Origin: DASQPR01 sp963797605
GTDB lineage: Bacteria; Actinomycetota; Actinomycetes; Mycobacteriales; Micromonosporaceae
Direction of reading: 5' to 3'
Length of the DNA: 64,000 nt
Assembly: GCA_963797605.1 (NCBI GenBank)
Contig: CAWCPX010000009.1
Coordinates: 1 to 64,000, forward strand
Shown here: piece by piece, positions 47,914 to 57,372 of the stretch
Layout of the letters: the number at the start of each line of letters is the position of its first letter
Position numbering within the stretch: position 1 is the stretch's first letter
Program-made: the position numbers and the translations under genes
Notes under the pieces: generated by a model
Told to the model about the DNA's origin: nothing
What the model saw: the letters and a program-made list of their open reading frames with translations, nothing else
Databases searched by the model: none

Positions 47914-49073
47914 ATGGCCATGCCCTATACGCCGACCGTCACCGGCACCGGCACGAGAGCAACGATCCAACGCTTCGGCGGCTACCTCGCGGGGATGGTG
48001 ATGCCCAACATCTCCGCGTTCATCGCCTGGGGCCTCATCACCGCTCTGTTCATCCCGACCGGCTGGTGGCCGAACGCGACCATCGCCGTCGTCGTCGGCC
48101 CGATCATCTCGACGCTGCTGCCGGTGCTGATCGGCTACACCGGCGGCCGGCTGGTGCACGGCCAGCGCGGTGCCGTCGTCGGCGCCGTGGCCACGATGGG
48201 CCTCGTCGTCGGCGCCGACATCCCGATGTTCCTCGGCGCGATGATCATCGGTCCGCTGACGGCGTTCATCCTGAAGATGTTCGACGCGGCCGTCGAAAGA
48301 CCGCATCCGCCCCGGCTTCGAGATGCTGGTCGACAACTTCAGCGCCGGCATCATCGGCGGCGGCATGGCCATCGCCGGCATCTACGGCATCGGCCCGGTC
48401 GTCGACTGGTTCACCAAGATCATGGAGCACGGCGTCAACTACCTCGTCGGGCACAGCCTGCTGCCGTTCGCCGTCGTTCCTGATCGAGCCGGCGAAGGTG
48501 CTGTTCCTCAACAACGCCGTCAACCACGGCGTGCTCGGCCCGCTCGGCGTCGCGCAGGCTGCCAAGCACGGCAAGTCGGTGCTGTTCATGCTCGAATCGA
48601 ACCCCGGCCCGGGTCTCGGCATCCTGCTGGCCTACTTCTTCTTCGGGCCGAAGCGCCTGCGCCCGAGCGTGCCGGCCGCGATCATCATCCAGTTCCTCGG
48701 CGGCATCCACGAGATCTACTTCCCGTACGTGCTGATGAAGCCCCGCATGATCCTGGCCGCGATCGCCGGCGGCTTCTGCGGCATCAGCGTCTTCATCGCC
48801 ACCGGTGCGGGCCTCGTCGCGACGCCGTCACCCGGCAGTATCTTCGCGTACGCGGCCGAAACCCCGAAGGGTGGGTGGTTCGGCGTCTTCGCCGGCGTCA
48901 TCGTCGCGGCGGCCGTGTCGTTCGCGGTCGGATCGGCGCTGCTCGGCTTCGGCAAGCTCAAGGACGAGGACGACGGCGAAGAAGGTTTGCCGGACGACGA
49001 CGCTCTGCCCGTCTCCGAAGCCGAGGCACTCGCGACCGAGACCGTAGCCACCCAACAGCCCGCGGAGGTTTAA
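47914..49073 (+). pseudogene. PTS mannitol-type EIIC permease (two frameshifts)
   Basis: Membrane channel of a mannitol-family PTS, clearly homologous to MtlA: IQRFGGYLAGMVMPNISAFI, LPVLIGYTGGRLVHGQRGAV, FEML/VDNFSAGIIGGGMAI, EPAKVLFLNNAVNHGVLGPL, NPGPGLGILLAYFFFGPKRL, FLGGIHEIYFPYVLMKPRMI. The ATG 47914 has AAGGAG. The reading moves by +1 at about 48296-48298 (GAAAGACC) and again at about 48476 (GTCGTTCC). Removing one base at each restores about 385 residues. The C-terminal Asp/Glu-rich linker ends without the EIIB and EIIA domains that E. coli MtlA carries; these follow as separate genes. Confidence 0.9.
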
Positions 49074-49078
49074 CAGCC

Positions 49079-49386
49079 ATGCCGAGCATCGCCGGATCGG
49101 ACATCCACAAGCTCGTCGTCGCGTGCGACGCGGGCATGGGCAGCAGCGTCATGCTCGCCAGCACCCTGCGCAAGCAGCTCAAGGCGACCGCTGTGACCGT
49201 GGAGCACACGCCCGTCAACACCATCCCGGCCGACGCCGACGTGGTCGTATGCCACGCCGGCCTGGCGGCCCGGGCTCGGGTGTCCGCGCCCGGCAAGGTG
49301 ATCGTCCGTTCCAGGTCTTCATCGGCGACCCGGCGGTCACGAAGGTCGTCAACGCGATCAAGAACGGCGGAACGGTCAATGGCTGA
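49079..49386 (+). pseudogene. PTS mannitol-type EIIB (one frameshift)
   Basis: Cytoplasmic phosphocarrier that passes phosphate from EIIA to the sugar at EIIC. VVACDAGMGSSVMLASTLRK contains the phosphorylated Cys of the CDAGMGSS loop, then VEHTPVNTIPADADVVVCHA. At about 49305 a lost C (GTCCGTT for GTCCCGTT) moves the frame; the continuation is PFQVFIGDPAVTKVVNAIKN GGTVNG and a stop at 49386. Repaired, it is about 102 residues, a normal EIIB-mtl length. Its end overlaps the EIIA start by 8 bases. Confidence 0.87.
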
Positions 49387-49846
49387 TCTTGCCGTGGGTC
49401 AACTCTTGGACCCCCGTTCGGTGCGTCTCGGACAACCCAGCACCGACCGCGACCAGGCCATCCGCATCTGCGGCGAGGCATTGGTCGCGGTCGGCGCGGC
49501 GAACCGACGCCTATGTGGACGCGATGCTCGAACGCGAACAGTCCGTCTCCACGTACGTCGGCGAGGGCGTCGCGATCCCGCACGGCACCCTCGCCGGCAA
49601 GGACCACGTCCGCCATGACGCGCTGTCGTTCGTCAGCTTTCCCGACGGCAGTCGACTGGGGCGGCGAACGTGTGACCGTCGGCATCGGCATCGCGGCCCG
49701 CGACAACGGCCACATCGCGATCCTCGGTCAGCTCGCCGACGATCCTGATGGATCCGCCCCGGGCTGCCGCCCTCCGTGCCGCCACCTCGGCGGATGACGT
49801 TATCGCCCTGCTCACACCCGACCCCGATGAGGATGACGAAGCATGA
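49379..49846 (+). pseudogene. PTS mannitol/fructose-type EIIA (three frameshifts)
   Basis: The EIIA phosphocarrier accepts phosphate from HPr. Pieces in successive frames read DRDQAIRICGEALVAVG, then AYVDAMLEREQSVSTYVGEG and VAIPHGTLAG (active His in IPHGT), then VDWGGERVTVGIGIAARDNG and HIAILGQLA, then LMDPPRAAALRAATSADDVI and ALLTPDPDEDDEA. Breaks lie near 49504, 49650 and 49741; each needs removal of one base, giving about 154 residues. The stop overlaps the dehydrogenase ATG (ATGA). Similar to E. coli MtlA domain A and MtlF. Confidence 0.87.
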
Positions 49847-50883
49847 AGGTCGCCCGTTTCCACGCACCCGGAGACGTCCGTCTCGAAGACATCGCCGAGC
49901 CGGTCAACGGCCCCGACGAGCTGCTGATCCGGGTACGCAACTGCTCGACCTGTGGCACCGACGTGAAGATCTGGCGGTTCGGGCACCACCACATCGTGCC
50001 GCCGCGCGTGATGGGCCACGAGATCGCGGGCGAGGTCGTCGGGGTCGGTGCTGACGTCGACGGTTGGCCGGTGGGGGAGCGAGTGCAGGTCATCGCGGCG
50101 ATCCCGTGCGGCGAGTGCGCCGAGTGCCGGGCCGGGCGGATGACGGTGTGCCCGAACCAGGAATCGATCGGCTACCACTACGACGGCGGCTTCGCGACGC
50201 ACATGGTGGTGCCGGCGAAAGTGTTGCGCGTCGACGGTGTCAACCGGATCCCCGAGGGCGTCTCGTTCGCGGAGGCGTCCGTGGCCGAGCCGCTGGCATG
50301 CGTGCTCAACGGGCAGAACCTGGCCCGGGTCGGCGTGGGTGACGACGTGGTCGTGATCGGCAGCGGCCCGATCGGCTGCCTGCACGTCCGCCTGGCCCGG
50401 GCTCGCGGCGCGCGGCGGGTGTTCCTGGCCGACCTCAACCGGGCCCGGCTCGACCTCGCCGCCGGTCTGGTGCGGCCGGACGCGGCGATCTGCGGTGACG
50501 AGACCGACGTCGTGGACGCGGTGATGAAACTGACCGACGGTCGCGGCGCCGACGTCGTGATCACGGCGGCGGCCTCGGGTGCGGCGCAGGAGCAGGCGGT
50601 CGCGATGGCCGCCCGGCAGGGCCGGATCAGCTTCTTCGGCGGCCTTCCGAAGGACAACCCGATCATCCGCCTCGACTCGAACCTCGTGCACTACCGCGAG
50701 TTGACGATCGTCGGCGCGAACGGCTCCAGCCCGGCCCACAACGCCGAGGCGCTGCGTCTCATCGCGTCCGGTGAGGTGCCGGTCGCCGACCTGATCACGC
50801 ACCGGCTGCCGTTGACCGAGGTGCTGGAGGCGTTCGCGATCGTGGCTCGCGGCGACGCGATCAAGGTGACGATCGAGCCGTAG
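49843..50883 (+). CDS. Zinc-dependent medium-chain dehydrogenase (polyol/polyol-phosphate type)
   Basis: 346 residues. Catalytic zinc ligands are Cys37 (CSTCGTD) and His59-Glu60 (GHE); the structural zinc uses Cys89, 92, 95 and 103 (PCGECAECRAGRMTVC). The Rossmann motif is VVVIGSGPIGCLHVRLAR. This is the sorbitol/threonine/galactitol-1-phosphate dehydrogenase class (GatD-like). Located between EIIA and HPr, it most likely oxidises the PTS-phosphorylated polyol to a ketose phosphate for the PfkB kinase, the same logic as the galactitol pathway. This gene is intact although its neighbours are frameshifted. Confidence 0.9.
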   Translation: MKVARFHAPGDVRLEDIAEPVNGPDELLIRVRNCSTCGTDVKIWRFGHHHIVPPRVMGHEIAGEVVGVGADVDGWPVGERVQVIAAIPCGECAECRAGRMTVCPNQESIGYHYDGGFATHMVVPAKVLRVDGVNRIPEGVSFAEASVAEPLACVLNGQNLARVGVGDDVVVIGSGPIGCLHVRLARARGARRVFLADLNRARLDLAAGLVRPDAAICGDETDVVDAVMKLTDGRGADVVITAAASGAAQEQAVAMAARQGRISFFGGLPKDNPIIRLDSNLVHYRELTIVGANGSSPAHNAEALRLIASGEVPVADLITHRLPLTEVLEAFAIVARGDAIKVTIEP

Positions 50884-50890
50884 TCCGACC

Positions 50891-51005
50891 GCACGCGGTC
50901 GTGCGGCCCCGTGGCGGCCATAGGCGCCACAACGTCGCACGGTCCACTCCGTGGATGCGGACGTGCGGGTCCGTGGTGGCCACGGCCGCCACACATCGGC
51001 ACGAC
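50891..51005. repeat. Imperfect ~53-bp direct repeat upstream of the HPr gene
   Basis: Copy 1 at 50891-50943 and copy 2 at 50953-51005, offset 62 bp, share blocks such as GCGG-CGTGCGG, CCGTGG-GGCCA, GCCAC and GCACG, with roughly three quarters of positions equal by eye. They fill the 140-bp gap between the dehydrogenase and HPr genes and contain short dyads (GTGGCGGCCATAGGCGCCAC). Possibly a regulatory element or an RNA structure. Confidence 0.55.
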
Positions 51006-51023
51006 AACAAGGAAGGAACCGTC

Positions 51024-51308
51024 ATGGCGCAACGCATCGTCACGATCGGAGCACGTACGGGCCTGCACGCCCGCCCGGCCACGCTGTTCGTCCGAGCCGC
51101 GGCGGCTTCGCCGGTGCCCGTGCGGATCTCGGTCGCGGGCCGGCCGCCGGTCGACGCCCGGAGCATGCTCGGCGTGCTGTCGCTGGGCGCCGGCTGCGGC
51201 GTCGAGGTGACGTTGGAGGCCGAGGGGGAGCAGGCCGAAGAGACGCTCGACCGGCTCGCGGCCATGCTCGCCAGCGACCTCGACGCCGAACCGTCGGCCG
51301 CGTCGTGA
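51024..51308 (+). CDS. ptsH: PTS phosphocarrier protein HPr
   Basis: 94 residues. TGLHARPATLFV places the active histidine at His15, and SMLGVLSLGAGCGVEVTLEA is the second conserved block; its first Ser corresponds to the Ser46 region of HPr. It carries phosphate from enzyme I to EIIA. The ATG at 51024 is preceded by AAGGAAGG; a longer in-frame reading through the repeats is rejected. The GTG of the enzyme I gene overlaps its stop, so ptsH and ptsI are coupled. Confidence 0.93.
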   Translation: MAQRIVTIGARTGLHARPATLFVRAAAASPVPVRISVAGRPPVDARSMLGVLSLGAGCGVEVTLEAEGEQAEETLDRLAAMLASDLDAEPSAAS

Positions 51309-52952
51309 CCGCGCCGTCGGCCGAGCCCCTGGCACCGACACGGCTGACCGGCGTCGGTGTCAGTCGCGGCACCGCGACCGGGCCGGCGCTGCGGATGGCC
51401 GCCCGGCCGCGGCTGCCCGAGGCTCGTCCGGTGGATGATCCGGCCGAGGAGGTCCGCGCACTCACGGACGCGTTCGCCCGGATCGTCGCCGATCTCACGG
51501 CTCGGTCCGGCGCGGCGAGCGGTCCGGCCGCCGACGTGCTCGCGGCCCAGGCGGAAATGGCCGCAGATCACTCCCTTGTGGACGCCGCTGTCGCCGCCGT
51601 GATGCTGGGGTCCGACGGGGCGCACGCCGTACACGCCGCGTTCGCGTCGTTCCGCTCGCATGTTCGAGGCCGCCGGCGGGTTTCTGGCCGAACGCGTGAC
51701 CGACCTCGACGACATCCGCGATCGCGTCGTCGCGGCGGTGCTCGGCCTCGCGCTGCCGGGCGTGCCGCAGCCGGGCCACCCGTTCGTGCTGGTCGCGGCC
51801 GATCTGGCGCCGGCCGACACGGCGACGCTCGACGCGGCTGTCGTGCTGGCTCTGGTGACCGAGCGTGGTGGCCCCACCAGCCACACCGCGATCCTCGCCC
51901 GCACGCTTGGCATCCCGGCCGTCGTCTCGTGCGTCGACGCGGCCGGCATCGCCGACGGCGTGTTCGTGCGCGTCGACGGAGAGACGGGCACCGTGGAGGT
52001 CGGCGTGTCACGGGTCGACGTCGCGCCGCGGGCGCGGCCGGAGGCGTTCAGCGGGCGGATCGACGGCAACCATCTGGTGAAACTCCTGCTCAACGTCGGT
52101 GACGCGGCCGATGTCCGGGTGCGGGGAGACGGCGTGGGATTGTTCCGCACCGAATTCCTCTTCCTCGGCCGGCACACCGCGCCGACCGCCGACGAGCAGC
52201 GGCGCGCCTACGGCGACGTCTTTCGAGCACATCAAGACCGGTTTATCGTGGTACGCACGCTGGACGCCGGAGCCGACAAACCGCTGCCGTTCCTGACGCT
52301 CGCCGACGAACCGAACCCGGCCCTCGGCGTCCGTGGATACCGCACCGCGCGCCGCTCGCCCGAGGTGCTGGACGGCCAACTCGCCGCGATCGCGCTGGCC
52401 GCCAAGGACACGGACGCGTCGATCTGGACGATGGCGCCGATGATCACCACGGTGGCCGAGGCGGCGGCGTTCGCGGCCCGAGCCCGGAGCCACGGCCTGC
52501 CGACGGTCGGCGTGATGATCGAGGTGCCGGCGGCGGCCCTGCGGATCCGGCAGATCCTCGAGGTCGTCGACTTCGCCAGCATCGGCACCAACGACCTCAG
52601 CCAGTACGTGATGGCCGCAGACCGCGAAGGTGGCGACCTCGCCGACCTGCTCGACCCGTGGCAACCGGCGGTGCTGTCGCTGCTCGCGGCGTGCGGCGCG
52701 GCCGGCCGCGACGCCGGCAAACCGATCGGCGTCTGCGGAGAGGCGGCCGCGGATCCGCTGCTCGCGCCGGTGCTGGTGGGTTTCGGCATCACCAGCCTGT
52801 CGATGTCGTCGCCGGCGCTCCCGGGCGTGGCGGCGGCGCTGGCCGGGATGAGCATGGCCGACTGCGTACGGGTGGCCGAGGCGGCGCTCGCGGCGGCCGA
52901 TCCCGCGGCGGCACGAGCGGCCGTGGGCGCTGCGGTGCGACGGAGCATCTAA
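51305..52952 (+). pseudogene. ptsI: PTS enzyme I (phosphoenolpyruvate-protein phosphotransferase; one frameshift)
   Basis: About 549 residues when repaired. The N-terminal part has GVSRGTATGPALRM and the HPr-binding helices. The phospho-histidine lies in GGPTSHTAILARTLGIPAVV. The PEP-binding barrel has VGLFRTEFLFL, ALGVRGYRTARRSPEV, MIEVPAAALRI, IGTNDLSQYVMAADR and PIGVCGEAAADP with the catalytic Cys. The GTG 51305 start overlaps the HPr stop. Near 51659 (TCGCATG) one extra base breaks the frame between FASFRS and MFEAAGGFLAERV. It starts the phosphorelay by taking phosphate from PEP. Its stop overlaps the convergent dehydrogenase by four bases. Confidence 0.92.
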
Positions 52953-53897
52953 GCGACGCGGATCGGGCTCCCGTCGAGCCACGCGACCACGTTGGCGACC
53001 GTGTCCTCGTAGAAGACCCGCATGTTCTCCCGGGTCACGAAGCCGAGGTGGGGGAGCAGGACGGTGTTCGGCGCGCCGATGATCGGATTCGTCGAGGCAG
53101 CGGCTCACGGTCGTAGACGTCGAGGCCCGCGCCCGCGATCGTGCCGTCGTGCAGCGCCGCCACCAGCGCGGCCTCGTCGACGATCGGACCGCGCGAGGTG
53201 TTGACGAGGTAGGCCGCCGGGCGCATCAGCCCGATCTCCCGGGCGCCGATCAGGCCACGGGTCTCCGGCTTCAGCGGCACGTGCACGGTGACCACGTCGG
53301 CTTCCCGGAACAGGTCGTCGAACATGACCCGTCGCACCCCGAACGCCGGCCGCCGCGTCGTCGGTCAGGTGCGGGCTCCACGCGATCACGTCCATGCCGA
53401 AGGCCCGGCCGTAGCGGGCGACCTTCGATCCGATCTTGCCGAGGCCGATCACGCCGAGCGTACGGCCGGCGAGCGTGGTGCCGATGCGTGCCTGCCAATG
53501 CCCGGCCCGCAGCGCCGCGTCGTTGGCGGGCACGTGCCGTACCGTCGCCATCAGGAGCGCCCAGACCAGCTCGGACGTGGACTCCACCAGGCTGCGCTCG
53601 GTGTAACTGATCGTGATCCCAGCCGCGGCGGCCGCGGCGTAGTCGAGCGTGGCGTTGCCCCGGCCGGTGATCGTGATCAGCCGGAGCTTCGGCAACTGCG
53701 CGATCGTTCCGGCGGACAGCGGCGTACGGTCGCGCATCAGGCACAGCACGTCGAAGTCGCGCAGCGCCGCGACGGTCGCCGCAGGGGACGCGAACGCCTC
53801 ATCGAACACGGTGATCTCCGCTCGTGCCGCCACCGGGCTCCAATCGGCGAGTCGTCCGCGCGCAGTCGAGATAGTCGTCGAGGATCGCGAGCTTCAT
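52949..53897 (-). pseudogene. D-2-hydroxyacid dehydrogenase (three frameshifts)
   Basis: Phosphoglycerate-dehydrogenase-like NAD enzyme. The start MKLAILDDYLDCAR lies at 53897. After a break near 53852 the reading is ADWSPVAARAEITVFDEAF, PKLRLITITGRGNATLDYAA and LAGRTLGVIGLGKIGSKVAR (NAD motif GLGKIG). After a break near 53348 it is RRVMFDDLFREADVVTVHVP, LVNTSRGPIVDEAALVAAL and GAGLDVYDREPLP. After a break near 53097 it is STNPIIGAPNTVLLPHLGFV (catalytic His in PHLG) and AWLDGSPIRVA. Repaired length is about 315. Each break is a single base. Substrate unknown. Confidence 0.87.
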
Positions 53898-53958
53898 CGC
53901 GCGTCACGATCACCGGGGGACCGTCACGTGGCCGGCGCCGACAAGGCATAGTGGCGAC

Positions 53959-54855
53959 GTGGTCAACTTGATGCTGTCGTGGCAGCAGTCCGCTGAGGTC
54001 GCGGGCGTCGCCGCCGTCGTCGGCATGGGTCTGCGCCGCTCGCGCTCGCCACGGATGGTCACGGCCGCCGCGATCGTTGTCGAGACGGCCATCATCGCCG
54101 CGCTGTACTCGGTGTGGCAGTTCGTCGGCGACTTCTCGGTCATGGGCACGGATCAGGCGTTCAGCCGAGGGGAATGGATCGCGCGTTTCGAGCACACGAT
54201 GGGGCTGCCGTCCGAGCGCAGCGTGCAGGACCTGATTCTGCATAACGGCACGCTCGTCCAGGCCGCGAACCTCTACTACGACACCATGCACTTCGGCATC
54301 ATGTTCGTCTTCCTGCTGTGGATGTTCACCCGCCACCGTGACCGCTACAGCGCGATCCGCACGACGCTCGCGATCACGACGCTGGCGTGCCTCGCGATTC
54401 AGTTCATCCCGGTCGCGCCGCCGCGGCTGCTGCCCGGGTTCGTCGACACCGCCGCCGTCTACGGTCAGTCGGTCTATGCCGGTGGTGGCCTCGAAGGCAA
54501 CCTCGCCGCGATGCCGTCCATCCACGTCGCGTGGGCGGTCGTCGTCGCCTGGTACACGATGCGGATCACGAGCAGCCGGTGGCGCTACCTGGGTCCGCTG
54601 CATGCCGTGATCACGGTGTTCGTCGTCGTCGCGACCGGCAACCACTGGTGGCTCGACGGCATCGTCGCGGTCGCGGTGCTGGTGGTGTGCGCGTGGCTCC
54701 GCTACGGCCTGGCGCGAGGCTGGTCCACGTTCGCCGCCGCACGCCGCGGTGACATCAGCCCGGCCGCCGAGCCGGCCGCCGAGCCCTCCGCCGCCGCGAC
54801 CGCGGCCAAACCGGCTCCCGCCGACGACGCCACGGAGCCGGCGCACGCGCGGTAG
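53959..54855 (+). CDS. PAP2-family membrane phosphatase (AUR1-like)
   Basis: 298 residues with about six membrane segments. The PAP2/AUR1 motifs appear as MPSIHVAWAVVVAWY (C2 Ser-x-His) and TGNHWWLDGIVAV (C3 His and Asp), preceded by the FIPVAPPRLLPGF loop typical of the inositol-phosphorylceramide-synthase-like branch. These enzymes remove phosphate from, or transfer head groups to, lipids at the outer membrane face. The C-terminal tail is low-complexity Ala/Pro/Glu. The GTG 53959 lies 6 bases after CATAGT (53947-53952): probable leaderless start; ATG 53971 is an alternative. Confidence 0.83.
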   Translation: MVNLMLSWQQSAEVAGVAAVVGMGLRRSRSPRMVTAAAIVVETAIIAALYSVWQFVGDFSVMGTDQAFSRGEWIARFEHTMGLPSERSVQDLILHNGTLVQAANLYYDTMHFGIMFVFLLWMFTRHRDRYSAIRTTLAITTLACLAIQFIPVAPPRLLPGFVDTAAVYGQSVYAGGGLEGNLAAMPSIHVAWAVVVAWYTMRITSSRWRYLGPLHAVITVFVVVATGNHWWLDGIVAVAVLVVCAWLRYGLARGWSTFAAARRGDISPAAEPAAEPSAAATAAKPAPADDATEPAHAR

Positions 54856-55000
54856 GCGTGAAAGTTCCACGCCCCTCGTCGCCACGGCGTCCTGGTCGCG
54901 TCCCGTGCGCTCGCGTGGCATCCCGGGCCGACGTCGACAACCGATACGGCCGCGGACGACCATCGGCACGACCTCGATGGCCGATCCGAAAGGGCGCGTC

Positions 55001-55579
55001 ATGACCACACGAGTCTCCGGACGCCGATGGCGCGCCTTGCTGATCGCCGTCTCCGTGCTCGCCGCCAGTGTGATCATGCCGGCGCCACCCGCCTCCGCCG
55101 CGCCACCGCCGTCATGGGTCCTTACCGACAACTTCGAGAACAACGCCGCCGCCACGTGGTTCTTCGGTGGCAATCCGGCGTGCGGCTTCTGCGGATACGT
55201 CGACGCCGACTCGCTCCAGGCCCACTCCGGCATCCATTACGCCTCCATCGACTCGTTCTACAACGACAGCTTCTTCTCGGTCGGGCGTTCCGTGCACCTG
55301 CAGCCGCCCGCGGGTTTCCGGGCCGCGTGTTACGCCCAGATCTACGTGAAGCTCCCGGCCGGGCAGCTCAACTTCGAGGTCATCGACCCGACGACGTGGA
55401 CCTACATCGCCCTGACCACGATCCAGACCACCACGGATGTCGGGTACCGGCTGGTCACGGCCGGAACCTGGTATCCCGGTCCACTCGACGTGGTGATCCG
55501 GGTATCGGTGGTGCGAAACGGGGATCCGCCGACGGACGCGTTCGCGAACGTCGACGACCTCCGCGTGGTCTGCACCTGA
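55001..55579 (+). CDS. Secreted protein of unknown function
   Basis: 192 residues. The signal peptide (RRWRALLIAVSVLAASVIM, cut near ASA/AP) is followed by a compact beta-rich domain: DNFENNAAATWFFGGNPACG, SGIHYASIDSF, FFSVGRSVHLQPPAGF, AQIYVKLPAGQLNFEV, VVIRVSVVRNGD, FANVDDLRVVCT. The plan, opening with a D-N-F-E strand and ending with a D-D-x-x-V strand, is that of jelly-roll carbohydrate-binding-like modules. No enzyme motif is seen. The ATG at 55001 has a weak AAAGGG upstream. Confidence 0.7.
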   Translation: MTTRVSGRRWRALLIAVSVLAASVIMPAPPASAAPPPSWVLTDNFENNAAATWFFGGNPACGFCGYVDADSLQAHSGIHYASIDSFYNDSFFSVGRSVHLQPPAGFRAACYAQIYVKLPAGQLNFEVIDPTTWTYIALTTIQTTTDVGYRLVTAGTWYPGPLDVVIRVSVVRNGDPPTDAFANVDDLRVVCT

Positions 55580-55638
55580 TCCCGCGCGCTGGATATCTTT
55601 GCCGGGTCAAGAACGTGCCCGAGACAGGGAGCCTAACC

Positions 55639-56213
55639 GTGCCCAAGCTGCAGATCATCATCGCGAGCACCCGTCCCGGCCGGGTCGGGCCTGCCGGTCG
55701 CGCAATGGTTCCACGACCGCGCGCTCGAGCACGGCGGATTCGAGATCGACTTCGTCGACCTGGCCGAGGTGAACCTGCCGTTCATGGACGAGCCGAACCA
55801 CCCCCGGCTGCGCAACGTACACCCACCAGCACACCCTCGACTGGAGCGCCCGCGTCGACGCGGCGGACGCGTTCGTGTTCGTCATGCCCGAGTACAACTA
55901 CGGCTTCACCGCCCCGCTGAAGAACGCGATCGACTACCTGCACGCCGAGTGGGCCTACAAGCCGGTCGGCCTGGTCAGCTACGGCGGCGTGGCGGCCGGT
56001 ACCCGGGCCGCGCAGATGATCAAGCAGGTCGTCACCACGCTGAAGATGATGCCGCTGCTCGAGGCGGTGTCGATCCCGTTCGTCGCCCAGTTCCTCAACG
56101 ACGACGGCGAGATCGTGCCGAACGAGGTCATGGACGGCTCGGCCGATCTCATGCTCCGGGAGTTGCTGCGGTGGTCCGACGCGCTCAAGCCGTTGCGTAC
56201 CCCGGCGCCTTGA
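55639..56213 (+). pseudogene. NADPH-dependent FMN reductase (two frameshifts)
   Basis: Flavodoxin-fold reductase of the YieF/ChrR/SsuE type. It starts at GTG 55639 (GGGAG eight bases upstream): PKLQIIIASTRPGRVG is the FMN-phosphate loop. After a break near 55690 the reading is LPVAQWFHDRALEHGGFEID. After a second near 55816 it is YTHQHTLDWSARVDAADAFV, FVMPEYNYGFTAPLKNAIDY and VSYGGVAAGTRAAQMIKQVV. Removing one base at each break gives about 190 residues, the usual length. PEYNYG with the following Lys-Asn-Ala-Ile-Asp is the isoalloxazine contact. It reduces quinones, metals or nitro compounds in characterised relatives. Confidence 0.87.
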
Positions 56214-56378
56214 TCCCCGGATCCTGCGATGTGTCGTGAATCAGCTGTTCGAAATGATCACGCTGGATCCCAAGATCCGCCGATCATGACCGATCGCAGC
56301 GGTTTGGGACGCCGCGACATACCGAGCAAACTATCCTCAATGTGACGTTCGTTCAGATCATCACTCCGGGAGGCCGGC

Positions 56379-57369
56379 ATGGCGCTCGCGACACCGTCCG
56401 GCTCGAACGGATCCTCCGGCGGGTCCGGTTCCCGATCGGCGGCAGCTCGGGCCAACCTGCTCGACTCGCTCGGCGATTACCGGGTGGAGTACGACCTCGA
56501 CGGTGAGCCGGGGCTCGTCGGCCCCGACGGCCACCGGCTGGAGACGTGGCGGCAGAACTTCCCGTACCAGGAGCGCATGAACCGCCCGGAGTACGACCGG
56601 GTCAAGCGCCTGCAGCAGATCGAGCTGTTGAAACTGCAGAGCTGGATCAAGAAGACGGGCGAGCGCGTCGTCGTGATCTTCGAGGGGCGGGACGCGGCCG
56701 GCAAGGGCGGCACCATCAAGCGTTTCACCCAGCACCTCAACCCGCGCGGGACGAGTGGTGGCGCTGGACAAGCCGACCGAACGCGAGGCCGGCCAGTGGT
56801 ACTTCCAGCGGTACGTCGCGCACCTGCCGGCGCCGGGGAACTCGTGCTGTTCGACCGTTCCTGGTACAACCGGGCGGGCGTCGAGCGGGTGATGGGCTTC
56901 TGCACCGCCGACGAGTATCTGGAGTTCATGCGGGAGGCGCCCGAGCTGGAGCGGATGCTGGTCGCGCCGGGATCCATCTGATCAAGTTCTGGTTCTCGGT
57001 CTCGCCGAGCCGAGCAGCGCACCCGGTTCGCGATCCGGCAGCTGGATCCGGTCCGCCGGTGGAAGCTGTCGCCCGATGGACCTCGCGTCGCTGGATCGGT
57101 GGGACGACTACACCGAGGCGAAAGAGGCGATGTTCTTCTACACCGACACCGCCGACGCGCCGTGGACGGTGGTGAAGAGCAACGACAAGAAGCGGGCCCG
57201 GGTCGAGGCGATGCGCTGGGTGCTGACGCAGTTCGACTACACCGGCAAGGACGAGGACGTGGTCGGCACGCCCGATCCGATGATCGTGATGCCCGCCCGG
57301 GTCGCGGTCGAGCCGACAGAGCGGCTGTTCGAGGGCACTACGGCCGAACCGGGCGGCGACCTGGGGTAG
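56379..57369 (+). pseudogene. ppk2: Polyphosphate kinase 2 (PPK2, five frameshifts)
   Basis: Class I PPK2, which uses polyphosphate to phosphorylate nucleoside diphosphates. The Gly/Ser-rich N-terminus is followed by YRVEYDLDGEPGLVGP, RLQQIELLKLQSWIKKTGER, the Walker-A-like EGRDAAGKGGTIKRF, HLNPRG, DKPTEREAGQWYFQRYVAHL, the lid FDRSWYNRAGVERVMGFCTA, then HLIKFWFSVS, RFAIRQLDPVRRWKLSP, MDLASLDRWDDYTEAKEAMF and DKKRARVEAMRWVLTQFDY. Breaks lie near 56754, 56836, 56963, 57004 and 57074. All conserved blocks survive, so loss of function is recent or apparent only. Repaired length is about 330. GGGAGG precedes the ATG. Confidence 0.9.
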
Positions 57370-57372
57370 ACG

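Noticed and set aside
48296..48480. Programmed ribosomal frameshifting in the EIIC gene
   Set aside because: No slippery heptamer with a downstream pseudoknot is evident, and neighbouring unrelated genes show the same kind of random one-base breaks.
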